A stretch of 64,000 nt of DNA, from the NCBI RefSeq assembly GCF_033542235.1, contig NZ_JAWRCU010000009.1, forward strand, positions 124,001-188,000, in the 5' to 3' direction. Below, piece by piece: positions 33,910 through 43,600 of the stretch. Under the pieces are notes generated by a model. That model was given only the letters and a program-made list of their open reading frames with translations, ran no database searches and was not told where the DNA came from. Position 1 is the first letter of the stretch, and the number at the start of each line of letters is the position of its first letter. Position numbers and translations under genes: made by a program. The DNA comes from JAWRCU01 sp033542235 (GTDB taxonomy: Bacteria > Pseudomonadota > Alphaproteobacteria > Rhizobiales > Rhizobiaceae).

Positions 33910-35493
33910 ATGTCCATTGCCGCGCGCATCGAAGCGGACGCCGAAGCCGCGTCCAAAGAAGTCGGTGAACGCAGATCGGTCGAACCGGTGCTGCGGGCAG
34001 ATCGGCTCTCAAAGCAGTTCGGCTCGGTCACCGTGCTCTCGGACGTCACGCTCGACATCATGCCGGGCGAGATCCATGCGATCATCGGCGAGAACGGAGC
34101 GGGCAAGACGACGCTCATGCGTCTGCTGGCGGGCTATGTCGAGCCGACGCAGGGTAGCTTGTCGATGGCCGGTGGACGCGTGAGCTTCACGAAGCCTGAC
34201 CAGGCGCAGGCTGCCGGCATCGCCCTCGTTCACCAGGAGATCCTGCTTGCCGATGCCTTGACTGTTGCCGACAACCTCTTCCTCGGTCGGGAACTGTCTC
34301 GCCGCGGCGTTGTCGACGATCGCACGATGAAGCGTCTCGCAGCCAGGAAGCTCGCCGAGATCGGCTGCGAGGTATCGCCGACCGCCTTGGTACGCGACAT
34401 TGCGCTGGCCGACCGCCAGCTCGTTCAGATCGCTCGCGCGCTTCTCGACGATTACCGTGTCGTGATTTTCGACGAGCCGACTGCGGTCCTGACCGGCGAA
34501 GAGGTAGAGCGGCTCTTGGGGATCATCTTCCAGCTCAAGGCGAGGGGGATTGCTGTTCTCTACATCAGCCATCGGCTCGATGAGGTGCAGCGGCTGGCCG
34601 ACAAGGTCACCGTGTTGCGCGACGGCAAGATGATCGGGACCTACCCGGGCCATACCTTGAGCCAGATGGAGATGGCGCGGGTCATGGTGGGCCGCGAGCT
34701 CGCTGCGCTTTACCCTCAAAAGCATGCCGTCCTGGCCCGACAGCCGGTGCTCAGCGTGCGGAACGCGTCGGTTCCCGGCTATGTCGACAACGTGTCCTTC
34801 ACCTTGCATAAGGGTGAAATCCTGGGTTTTGCCGGGATGATCGGGGCCGGCCGGACCGAATTGTTCGAGGGCATGTTGGGCCTCAGGCCGGGGACGGCGC
34901 AGGTCGAGCTCAACGGATCCGCAATCCGCATAGGCTCACAGCGCGAAGCGATCGATGCCGGCATCGGCTATCTGACCGAGGATCGCAAGGGCAAGGGGCT
35001 GCTCCTCCAGGAGCGCCTTGCGCCGAATCTCACGCTTTCGGCTCTCGGCCGTTTTCATCCCGGTCTGCTCGTTCGCCGCCGCCGGGAGAAGAAGGCGCTC
35101 GCGGAGGCGGTCGCCAGATATGACATCCGGATGAAAAGCCTCGATGCGAAAGCGGGGCAGCTTTCGGGTGGAAACCAGCAGAAGCTCCTGTTGGCCAAGG
35201 TGCTGCTGACCGACCCGTCGATTGTGATCATCGACGAGCCGACGCGTGGCGTCGACATCGCCAACAAAGCCCAGATCTACGCCTTCATCCAGCACCTCGT
35301 CAGTGAGGGCAGGAGCTGTATCGTCATCTCCTCGGAGATGCAGGAGCTGATCGGTATCTGCCACAGAATCCTGGTCATGCGCGAAGGAAGAATTAGTGGG
35401 GAGGTCTCGGGCGACGAGATGACCGAGAGCAACATCGCGCTGCTCGCAACCAGCGAAAAGGGCCATCACACGGTCCAGGGAGAGAAGACGTGA
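33910..35493 (+). CDS. Ribose-type sugar ABC transporter ATP-binding protein
   Basis: The 527-residue protein is a fused two-domain ATPase of the RbsA/MglA/XylG class. The first domain has Walker A (GENGAGKTT), Walker B (VVIFDEPTAVL) and a degenerate signature (IALADRQLVQIARALL); the second has a Walker-A-like GFAGMIGAGRTELFEG and a good signature LSGGNQQKLLLAKVL with VVIIDEPTRGVD-type Walker B. Translation of the next gene overlaps its stop (GTGA). Confidence 0.92.
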   Translation: MSIAARIEADAEAASKEVGERRSVEPVLRADRLSKQFGSVTVLSDVTLDIMPGEIHAIIGENGAGKTTLMRLLAGYVEPTQGSLSMAGGRVSFTKPDQAQAAGIALVHQEILLADALTVADNLFLGRELSRRGVVDDRTMKRLAARKLAEIGCEVSPTALVRDIALADRQLVQIARALLDDYRVVIFDEPTAVLTGEEVERLLGIIFQLKARGIAVLYISHRLDEVQRLADKVTVLRDGKMIGTYPGHTLSQMEMARVMVGRELAALYPQKHAVLARQPVLSVRNASVPGYVDNVSFTLHKGEILGFAGMIGAGRTELFEGMLGLRPGTAQVELNGSAIRIGSQREAIDAGIGYLTEDRKGKGLLLQERLAPNLTLSALGRFHPGLLVRRRREKKALAEAVARYDIRMKSLDAKAGQLSGGNQQKLLLAKVLLTDPSIVIIDEPTRGVDIANKAQIYAFIQHLVSEGRSCIVISSEMQELIGICHRILVMREGRISGEVSGDEMTESNIALLATSEKGHHTVQGEKT

Positions 35494-36482
35494 CGGCAAT
35501 TACCGATTCGATGCCAGACCGAACCGAGAGGCGGTTCGACTTCTCGTGGTCGGATGCCGGTCCCTTCCTCGCTTTGGCCGCCTTGCTGGTCGTCGGCTTT
35601 CTCATCAACCCGGACTTTCTTTCAGCGACCAACCTCAGCAACGTGGTCACGCGCAGCGCCTTCGTTGCGATCATCGCCGTTGGCGCAACTTTCGTGATTT
35701 CGTCAGGCGGCCTCGACCTTTCGGTAGGCTCGATGGTCGCCTTCATCACCGGCATGACCATCATGTTCATGAACATGATGGCTCCCAGACTCGGCCTCGG
35801 CGCGATCCCCGCCGGCATCGCAATTGCGCTGGCCTGCGGCCTGCTCTGCGGCCTGGCCAACGGATTGATCGTGACCGTCGGCAAGATTGAGCCGTTCATC
35901 GCCACCCTCGGCACGATGGGCATATTCCGCGCCCTGATCACCTACCTGACCGACGGCGGCACGATCCCGATCGACAGGTCCCTCCGCGATGCTTATCGCC
36001 CGGTCTATTTCGGCACAGTGGCTGGGATTCCGATCCCGATCCTCATCTCGGCGCTCGTGGCGGCCGCCGGCGCCTTCATTCTCTACAAGACGAAATACGG
36101 GCGCCACTGCGCGGCGGTAGGCGCGAACGAGGATGTGGCGCGGTATTCCGGAATCTCGGTCATCAGGACGCGCACCATCGCCTATGTGATCCAAGGGGCG
36201 TGCGTGGCCGTTGCTGCAATCTGTTACGTGCCGCGGCTCGGCGCGGCCACGCCCACCACCGGACTGCTTTGGGAATTGCAGGTCATAACCGCCGTCGTCA
36301 TCGGGGGAACCGCGCTGCGTGGCGGCAAGGGTCGCGTCTGGGGAACCATTGCCGGCGCCGTGATCCTGGAACTCATCGCCAATCTGATGGTGCTGTCCGA
36401 CTTCGTGTCGGAGTACCTCGTCGCCGCCGTTCAGGGCGTAATCATCATCATCGCCATGCTTGTGCAGAGGCTGTCGAAATAG
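35490..36482 (+). CDS. Ribose-type sugar ABC transporter permease
   Basis: The 330-residue RbsC-like permease has about ten hydrophobic helices and the class signature FVISSGGLDLSVGSMVAFITG and GLANGLIVTVGKIEPFIATLGTM-type sequence, and TAVVIGGTALRGGKGRVWGT near the C-terminus. It starts with GTG at 35490, overlapping the ATPase stop by four bases. Confidence 0.92.
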   Translation: MTAITDSMPDRTERRFDFSWSDAGPFLALAALLVVGFLINPDFLSATNLSNVVTRSAFVAIIAVGATFVISSGGLDLSVGSMVAFITGMTIMFMNMMAPRLGLGAIPAGIAIALACGLLCGLANGLIVTVGKIEPFIATLGTMGIFRALITYLTDGGTIPIDRSLRDAYRPVYFGTVAGIPIPILISALVAAAGAFILYKTKYGRHCAAVGANEDVARYSGISVIRTRTIAYVIQGACVAVAAICYVPRLGAATPTTGLLWELQVITAVVIGGTALRGGKGRVWGTIAGAVILELIANLMVLSDFVSEYLVAAVQGVIIIIAMLVQRLSK

Positions 36483-36541
36483 CCCGCTCCGGACCAGGCG
36501 GGCGCATGTGTTGTAGGGTCCATATCTCTGGGAGGTATCTC

Positions 36542-37495
36542 ATGTTGAGCAGAAGATTGGTTGCAGCTGCCGTGGCCGGCTTGCTTGTGACAACGGCCGG
36601 CCATGCACTTGCAGCCGACAAGAAGGTGGTCGCGGTGTCGATTCCGGCCGCAGATCATGGCTGGACGGCTGGCGTCGTCTATCACGCCCAGGCCGCGGCA
36701 AAAGAACTGAATGCCGCATTTCCCGACGTCGAAGTCATCGTGAAGACCTCCCCGTCGGCCGCGGCGCAGGTAAGCGCCCTGGAGGACCTGTCCGCCGGCC
36801 GCAATCTGGATGCCTTGGTCATCCTGCCCTATTCGTCCGAAGAGCTCACGACGCCGGTCAAGACCGTCAAGGACTCCGGAACGTTCGTCACGGTCGTGGA
36901 CCGCGGCCTGAATGATCCGACGATTCAGGACCTTTACGTCGCGGGCGACAATATCGCCGTCGGCAAGACGACAGCGAAGTTCCTGGTCGACAAGCTCGGT
37001 GGGAAGGGCAACCTCGTCGTCCTGCGCGGCATTCCGACCGTCATCGATGACGAACGCATCAAGGGCTTCGAGGACGGCATCAAGGACAGCGAACTCAAGA
37101 TCCTTGATATCCAGTATGCCAATTGGAACAGCGACGACGCCTTCAAGCTGATGCAGGACTATCTGGCAAAATATCCGCAGATCGACGCCGTGTGGGCCAA
37201 CGACGACGACATGCTGCTGGGCGTTTTGGAAGCGGTCAAGCAGTCGGGGCGCACCGACATCAAATATGCGCTTGGTGGCAACGGCATGAAGGACGTCGTC
37301 AAGAAGGTGATCGACGGCGATCCGATGACGCCGATCGAGACGCCTTATCCGCCGTCCATGATCAAGACCGCCATGTACATGACGGTGGCAAATCTTATCG
37401 GTCAAGCACCCGTCCGCGGCGCTGTGAAGCTCGATGCGCCGCTAATCACACAAGCCAATGCTCAGGAATACTATTTTCCTGAGTCCCCGTTCTGA
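36542..37495 (+). CDS. Sugar ABC transporter substrate-binding protein
   Basis: A GGGAGG ribosome site precedes the ATG at 36542, which opens a signal peptide (LVAAAVAGLLVTTAGHALA). The 317-residue protein is a periplasmic binding protein of the RbsB class: VVAVSIPAADHGWTAGVVYHA, ALVILPYSSEELTTPV, VTVVDRGLND, VVLRGIPTVIDDERIKGF and DAVWANDDDMLLGVLEAV. The aromatic and polar residues suit a sugar or polyol ligand, not identified. Confidence 0.9.
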   Translation: MLSRRLVAAAVAGLLVTTAGHALAADKKVVAVSIPAADHGWTAGVVYHAQAAAKELNAAFPDVEVIVKTSPSAAAQVSALEDLSAGRNLDALVILPYSSEELTTPVKTVKDSGTFVTVVDRGLNDPTIQDLYVAGDNIAVGKTTAKFLVDKLGGKGNLVVLRGIPTVIDDERIKGFEDGIKDSELKILDIQYANWNSDDAFKLMQDYLAKYPQIDAVWANDDDMLLGVLEAVKQSGRTDIKYALGGNGMKDVVKKVIDGDPMTPIETPYPPSMIKTAMYMTVANLIGQAPVRGAVKLDAPLITQANAQEYYFPESPF

Positions 37496-37559
37496 GATAC
37501 CCAAACTTGCAGGGCGCTCGCGCGCCTTGCTTTTCCCAATCCGGAGAGGAGGAAGAAAC

Positions 37560-38153
37560 ATGCCAGGTAAGAAGATACTTATGCTCACCGGTGAGTTCAC
37601 CGAAGAATACGAGATCTACGTCTTTCAGCAGGCCATGGAGGCTGTCGGGCATACTGTGCACGTCGTTTGTCCCGACAAGAACGCGGGAGACTTGATCAAG
37701 ACATCGTTGCACGATTTCGAGGGTGACCAGACCTACACCGAGAAGCTCGGGCACTACGCTCTGATCAACAAGACGTTCTCGGAAGCGGAAAAGCAGCTCG
37801 ATCAGTACCATGCGGTCTACTGTGCTGGCGGGCGCGGCCCGGAGTACATCCGCACTGACAAGCGCGTGCAGACAATAGTCCGGCATTTCCACGAGACGAA
37901 GAAGCCAATCTTCACGATTTGCCATGGCGTCCAGATCCTGGTCGCGGTGGACGGCGTCGTTCGCGGCAAGAAAGTCGGCGCGCTGGGGGCATGCGAACCG
38001 GAGGTCACTCTCGCCGGCGGCACGTACATCGACCTTTCGCCGACTGAGGCCTATGTCGACGGAACCATGGTGTCGGCCAAGGGCTGGACTGCGCTCGCCG
38101 CATTCATCCGCGAATGCTTAAAAGTGCTCGGAACCGAGATTCGTCATTCCTAG
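37560..38153 (+). CDS. DJ-1/PfpI family protein
   Basis: The 197-residue protein has the class I glutamine-amidotransferase-like fold of PfpI/DJ-1: KKILMLTGEFTEEYE with a conserved Glu, YCAGGRGPEYIR and the nucleophile elbow FTICHGVQIL. GGAGAGGAGGAAGAAAC precedes the ATG at 37560; the frame continues upstream to 37458. It closes the transporter operon. Relatives include glyoxalase-III-like, protease-like and isonitrile-hydratase-like enzymes; the role here is unknown. Confidence 0.85.
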   Translation: MPGKKILMLTGEFTEEYEIYVFQQAMEAVGHTVHVVCPDKNAGDLIKTSLHDFEGDQTYTEKLGHYALINKTFSEAEKQLDQYHAVYCAGGRGPEYIRTDKRVQTIVRHFHETKKPIFTICHGVQILVAVDGVVRGKKVGALGACEPEVTLAGGTYIDLSPTEAYVDGTMVSAKGWTALAAFIRECLKVLGTEIRHS

Positions 38154-38206
38154 CGCATCGAACTGCGAACGGATTTCGAGGAAGTCCGGCGCGCAAACAA
38201 AGACAT

Positions 38207-38244
38207 GGAGCGGCGTAGCCAACCAACTTGATGCACGCCGCTCC
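38207..38244. repeat. Palindromic repeat with GGAGCGGCGT/ACGCCGCTCC ends (copy B)
   Basis: Ten-base perfect arms flank a core with CAACTTGAT. Its reverse complement aligns with copy A at 28432-28468 (shared ends, shared TCAAGTTG core and CTACGCCGCTC), showing a dispersed palindromic repeat family. Confidence 0.7.
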
Positions 38245-38321
38245 AAAGCATTCTGCTTTTACTTGACGCATGCGTCAGCAACAATGCCAATTGGACCGAG
38301 GGGATTGCCAGCGGCTCTAAG

Positions 38322-38515
38322 TTTGACCGTTGCGCTGCCCCTCATCAGCCTGCCGGCATCTTCTCCCCGTAGAACGGGGAGAAGCACGACTGCCACTTTG
38401 ATTTCGCCAATCGCTGAGGTTGCAGAACGCGCACTTCAATGCGGCCGGCTCCCTTCTTCCCGTTTACGGGGAGAAGTGCCCGGCGGGCGATGAGGGGCAG
38501 CGCCAACGGTCAAAA
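38322..38515. repeat. Composite inverted repeat with two internal palindromes
   Basis: A unit reading TTTGACCGTTGCGCTGCCCC, then CTCATCAGCCTGCCGGCA and the hairpin CTTCTCCCCGT-AGA-ACGGGGAGAAG (38360-38384), is repeated in opposite orientation to 38515, with its own hairpin at 38453-38476 (one mismatch). The two copies flank about 68 bp. No gene is visible from 38154 to 38611; the region is repeat DNA of the type spread through rhizobial genomes. Confidence 0.75.
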
Positions 38516-38611
38516 TCTACCATCGCCGGCATCAGCCTCAGCACTGAAAATCGTCCCACAATTCACGACAATTCACGTGGGAAGGGGGGGCTGCGTCCCT
38601 GAGCGGCCCGG

Positions 38612-40387
38612 TCAGGCCGCCTCGCTCGGCACGGAGATGCGGCTCAGCCTGCGGACATCCTCGTCCGTGAGGAGTCCGCCGGCGCGCAGCAGCGCCGCGA
38701 AGCGACCGTTGCTCGAGGCGAGCTCATCGAACCGGCCGGTCTCGACCAGGCGGCCCTGATCCATGAAGATGATACGGTCGGCGTCGCGCACGGTGGTCAG
38801 CCGGTGTGCGATGATGAAGGTCGTGCGACCCTGCCGCAGCTGGTCGATGGCCTGCTTGACCCGGGCCTCGGTTTCGACGTCGAGCGCGCTCGTTGCCTCG
38901 TCGAGCACCAGGATCGGTGCGTTCTTGAGGATGGCGCGTGCGATAGCGATGCGCTGGCGCTCCCCGCCGGAGAGCTGCGCGCCGCGCTCGCCCACGACCG
39001 AGTCATAGCCGGCGCTCTTCGCAAGGATGAAGTCGTGGGCCGACGCTGCCTCGGCGGCGGCGTGCACCTGGTCGTAGCTGGCTTCGGCGCAGCCGATGCG
39101 GATATTCTGCTCGATCGAGCGGTTGAACAGGCCGGCGTCTTGGAACACCGTGGCGATCGACTGACGGAGCGAGCGGCGCGATACCGTGCGGGTATCGATG
39201 CCGTCGATCAGGATGCGGCCATCCGTCGGGTCAAAGACACGCTGGAGAAGGTTGATGAGCGTGGTCTTGCCCGCGCCGGTCGGTCCGACGATCGCGACTG
39301 TCTCGCCTGCACCGACCTCGAAGGAGATGTTGCTAACGCCATGGCCCGAGTTCGGGAAGGCGAAGCTCACGTTCTCGAAGCGGATGTGTCCGGTGACATT
39401 CTCAAGATCGCGTGCGCCGTCGGGCTCGTCGGCCTCTGAGAAGGAATCCTCGAGCTTGTAGAAGTCCTCGAGCCGTGCGCGCGCGTCGGAAACCTGGTTG
39501 ACGAAGGCACTGATCTGGTCGAGCCGGCTGATCAGCAGCGCAGCGAAACCTGTGAAGGTGACGATGTCGCCGATGCGGAGCTCGCCATAGGTGACCAAGT
39601 AGGCGCCTATCAGCAGGACGGCCATCATCGAGATGCCGGACGCCAGCCGATGCAGCGCGGCAGCGATGGCCCACCAGTCGAGCACCGGATACTGTGCCTT
39701 GATGAGGTCACGCGAGAATTCCTTGAGAGCGCGCGTCTCCTCGTTGATCCTGTTGTAGCTCTGCAGCACCGTCACGTTGTTGATGCTGTCCGTGACGAGG
39801 TCGAAGACGCGGTGATAGTGGCCTTCCACCGACGCCTGGCCACGCTTGGTCTTGTGCGTCACCAGCCGGCCGATCATGACATAGGCGATGCCGAGCAGGA
39901 TGAGCACGCAGGACAGGCGGAGGTCGAGTGAAATGGCGGTAGGCACCAGGAGCACAAGGGCTACTGCCGTGGTCAGGTGCTGGCGCATGAACTCGAGCCA
40001 CAGCCCGAACATCGACTCGACTGCGCGAAGAAGAGTATGCAGCACGTGCGAGGTGCCGTGCTTGTGATGCCAGGCGAGCGGCATCGAGATCACCCGCTCG
40101 AACGACTCGACCAGCACGCCGGCGCGGCGGGCATGTGCCATGCGGTCGGCGCCGCGGGCGATCAGCACGTAGGAGATGATGTTGAACGTGCCGAGGCTCG
40201 CCCAAAGCCACACGCTAAGGGTCAGGCCCTCCTTCGCAGATATCGCATCGATGATGCGGCCGAGCAGGATAGGCTCGGCGATCGTCACGATCGCAAGCAC
40301 GATATTGGCAACGCTGATCAGAAGAACCCGGTTCTTGACTGGGGCAAGGTGCCGAAGAGCTCTGAAATAGATTTCAAACAAAGACAC
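38612..40387 (-). CDS. ndvA: Cyclic beta-1,2-glucan ABC exporter NdvA/ChvA
   Basis: NdvA is a homodimeric exporter that moves cyclic beta-1,2-glucan to the periplasm. The 591-residue protein opens with LFEIYFRALRHLAPVKNRVLL-type sequence, has six transmembrane helices in residues about 20-310 (WHHKHGTSHVLHTLLRAVE coupling loop) and a C-terminal ATPase with GPTGAGKTT, LSGGERQRIAIARAI, LVLDEATSALD and IAHRLTTV. It is oriented with ndvB upstream, the usual substrate producer. Confidence 0.96.
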   Translation of the reverse strand: MSLFEIYFRALRHLAPVKNRVLLISVANIVLAIVTIAEPILLGRIIDAISAKEGLTLSVWLWASLGTFNIISYVLIARGADRMAHARRAGVLVESFERVISMPLAWHHKHGTSHVLHTLLRAVESMFGLWLEFMRQHLTTAVALVLLVPTAISLDLRLSCVLILLGIAYVMIGRLVTHKTKRGQASVEGHYHRVFDLVTDSINNVTVLQSYNRINEETRALKEFSRDLIKAQYPVLDWWAIAAALHRLASGISMMAVLLIGAYLVTYGELRIGDIVTFTGFAALLISRLDQISAFVNQVSDARARLEDFYKLEDSFSEADEPDGARDLENVTGHIRFENVSFAFPNSGHGVSNISFEVGAGETVAIVGPTGAGKTTLINLLQRVFDPTDGRILIDGIDTRTVSRRSLRQSIATVFQDAGLFNRSIEQNIRIGCAEASYDQVHAAAEAASAHDFILAKSAGYDSVVGERGAQLSGGERQRIAIARAILKNAPILVLDEATSALDVETEARVKQAIDQLRQGRTTFIIAHRLTTVRDADRIIFMDQGRLVETGRFDELASSNGRFAALLRAGGLLTDEDVRRLSRISVPSEAA

Positions 40388-40699
40388 GGTGTACCCCGCA
40401 GCGATTTGTGCACTGCACTATCGAACGACACCTATCGTTCGACGCGCCGCAATACAATGCCCCGGTGCAGGTCGGGTTCCTTGGCCAGGGACACGTTTTA
40501 AGTACGGCGCGTAACGTCTCGTGATCTTCTAACCGACTGAATTTAAAGAAAAATGGCCCATCTGCGGCGAAATTGTGGCGTCCGGGCCAGTGCGGCCCTG
40601 TCGCAGTGGCTACTTAGGGCGACCGCAAGTAATTCCAAGATGGCGGCGAGGCAGGAATCCACTTCGACCTGCCCCGCTTTGCGACACTGGGCCGCACGC
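40388..40699. promoter_or_regulatory. ndvA-ndvB intergenic region with an inverted repeat
   Basis: The 312 bp between the ndvB stop and the ndvA start hold TCGAACGA-N6-TCGTTCGA (40421-40442), a perfect 8-bp inverted repeat 34 bases upstream of the ndvA ATG. This spot suits an operator or 5'-leader hairpin for ndvA. Nothing else is evident. Confidence 0.5.
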
Positions 40700-43600
40700 C
40701 TACGCCAGCCTTACTCTAACCTCGAAATCGCCGTCGCCTGAAAGCTCGAACGCGCAGTGCTCGAGCCGCCGGCCGCCGAATTCCATGACAGGCTCGCTGG
40801 CGCTCGGATCGCGCTCGACCACGATCCGATACGTACCGCCATCGAGCTTCAGGGTTGCGGCGAAGCCGTTCCATCCGGGCGGAAGCGCCGGCTTGACCGA
40901 GACCGTATTGCCCGCCCTGCGGATGCCGAGGATCGCTTCGACCGCCGCGCGGTAGAGCCAGCCGGCTGAGCCCGTGTACCAGGTCCAGCCGCCGCGGCCG
41001 GCAAGCGGACCGACCGAATAGATGTCGGCCGCCACCACATATGGCTCTACCCGGTAGCGATCCGCAGCGGCCTGGTCGAGCGCATGATTGGCCGGCATCA
41101 GCATGCGGAAGCACCGCCATGCCTCATCGGCCAGCCCGAGCTCGGCGAGCGCAATGACGAACCAGATCGCTCCGTGCGTGTACTGTCCGCCGTTCTCGCG
41201 AACGCCCGGCGGGTAGCTCTTGATGTAGCCGGGATCGTGCTCGGTCTTGTCGAAGGGTGGGGTGAAGAGCTTGATGATCTGGAGCTCGTCGTCGGCCAGC
41301 ATCCTCAGGCCCGAGCGCATGGCAGTCAGCGCTCGCTCGGGGCCGCCCTGGCCCGAAAGGACGCTCCACGCCTGGGCGATGGCGTCGATGCGGCATTCCT
41401 CCGAAAGGCGCGAGCCGAGCGGCGTGCCATCGTCATAGCTGCCGCGCCGGTACCACTCGCCGTCCCAACCCGCTGCCTCCAGCGCCTTCTTCAGGTTCTT
41501 GGCATGTTTGCGCCAGGCATCGTCGCGTTGCTTGTCGCCGGCCGCCTTTGCAAATGGCCGGAAGTCGGTGAGCGCCCTGGCGAGCAGCCAGCCGAGCCAG
41601 ACGCTCTCGCCTTTGCCCTTTTCGCCGACGCGGTTCATGCCGTCGTTCCAGTCGCCGCCAAGGATCAACGGCAGGCCGCTTGCCCCTGTGCGCTTGATTG
41701 CAAGGTCGAGCGCGCGTGCGCAATGCTCGTAGAGCGTCGCCTTGGTCTTGGATATCTCGGGCGTGTAGAACGCGTCATGCTCGCCGGGCTTGAGCTGCGG
41801 CCCTTCGATGTAGGTGGTTTCCTCCGCCAGGATCGCCTCGTCGCCCGTGACGGCGATGTAGTGCGCCGTCGCGTAGGCCAGCCAGACGAGGTCGTCGGAG
41901 ATCATGGTCCGCACACCCGCGCCGGTACGCGGCAGCCACCAGTGCTGCACGTCGCCCTCGGGGAACTGTCGCGACGCCGCGGTGAGAATTTGCTCACGGG
42001 CGAGAGAAGGATCATGCAGCAAGAACGCCAGCGTGTCCTGGAGCTGGTCGCGGAAGCCGAAGGCGCCACTCGCCTGATAGAAGGCCGTGCGCGCACGGAT
42101 ACGACAGGCGAGGGCCTGATACGGCAGCCACCGGTTCACCACGGCATTGAAGGCGGGATCGGGCGTCTCGACCTGAAGCGTGCCGAGGAAATGGTCCCAC
42201 GTCTGCTGCGCTTCCGCGAGACGCTCGCCGAAATCCCGGTCTCGATGGCGTTCGACCAATGCGCTTGCCCCGCCGGGGGAGTCTGCGTCGCCGAGAAGGA
42301 AGAGCAATGAAGCCTCGCCGCCCGGCGAGATTTCCAGGTCGTGCGCGAGCGCAGCGCATGGATCGCGGCCTGCCTCGACGGTGCCAGGAAGTGTCGCCCC
42401 TGTCGTCACGGCCGTCGGCCATTCGACGCTGCCGCTGCCGATGAATGTGGAGCGGTCGGTCGTCACCGACTGCGCGGCCGTGTCGCCCGCCAGGAACGCC
42501 ACGCGTTCGCTGAAATCGAGTGCATAGGGATTGTGCGCCAGCAGAGCGCCCGTTCTTTCATCCTGCGACGGCAGGATGAAAGGCGCTGTCCTGGTGCGAT
42601 TGGTGCCCAGCACCCACTCGGCGTAGGCATATACTCTGAGGCTTACCGAGCTTGGGCCGTTGTTCCTGATCGTCAGCCGGGAGATCTTCACCGGATCGGC
42701 CGGGTCGACGACCTGCGTCAGCTCGGTATCGATGTTGCCGTGCGTGGCGCTGAAGATGCTGTAGCCTTGGCCGTGGCGAGCCTCGTAAGTTGCCGCCGCA
42801 TCACGTACGACCGCCGCGAAGGGCGAAAAAGCTCGTCCGGAGCCCTGGTCATGGATGTAGATCGCCTCGCCGGAGCGGTTGCGGACAGGATCGTTGGACC
42901 ATGGCGTCAGCTGGAAGTCGCGGCTGTTGCGGCTCCAGGTAAAGGACGCGCCTTCGGCCGAAGTGTGGAAGCCGAAGGAACGGTTCGAGATCACGTTGAT
43001 CCACGGATGCGGGGTTGTGCGATTGCCGGCGAGCCGCACGACATATTCGCGCCCGCCCTTAGCGAAGCCGCCATAGCCGTTCCAGAAGGCGAGGTCGGAC
43101 CCGTCGGGCTCTACCTCCGGGATCTCGGAGGCGACGGCAAGCGGGCGTGCGACGGACGGGACGGGTTCGCCCTCCTCTGTGGCGGGGAACTTCACCTGCA
43201 GCTCGCCGAGCTCGGCGCGCTCTATCTGGTCGAATATCGGGCCGTTGCGGGTGTGCAGCACGATCGCCCCGGCAGAAAGCAGTGTCCGGTAAGTGCGCTC
43301 GTCCATGAGGTCGCGCCGCACCGCAAATATGTGCTGGCGGGGACCCTGTTCGCCGCTGCGGATGCGGCTGTTGTCGCATAGCCGCTCAATGGCCTGCTGC
43401 AGGTCCTGCACATAGGATGAAGCCTGCTCGTTGAGGATGGCGAGGTCGGCGACCACGCCCCTAGCGCGTAGATATTCCTGCATTCTCAGCGCGGAGGCGA
43501 CGATCTCGAGGTCGGAGACGTCGCTGATCCTGAGCACGAAAATCGGAAAATCGCCGGAGATGCTGGTCGGCCACAGCGCCGATTGCTGGCTGAGCCCGGC

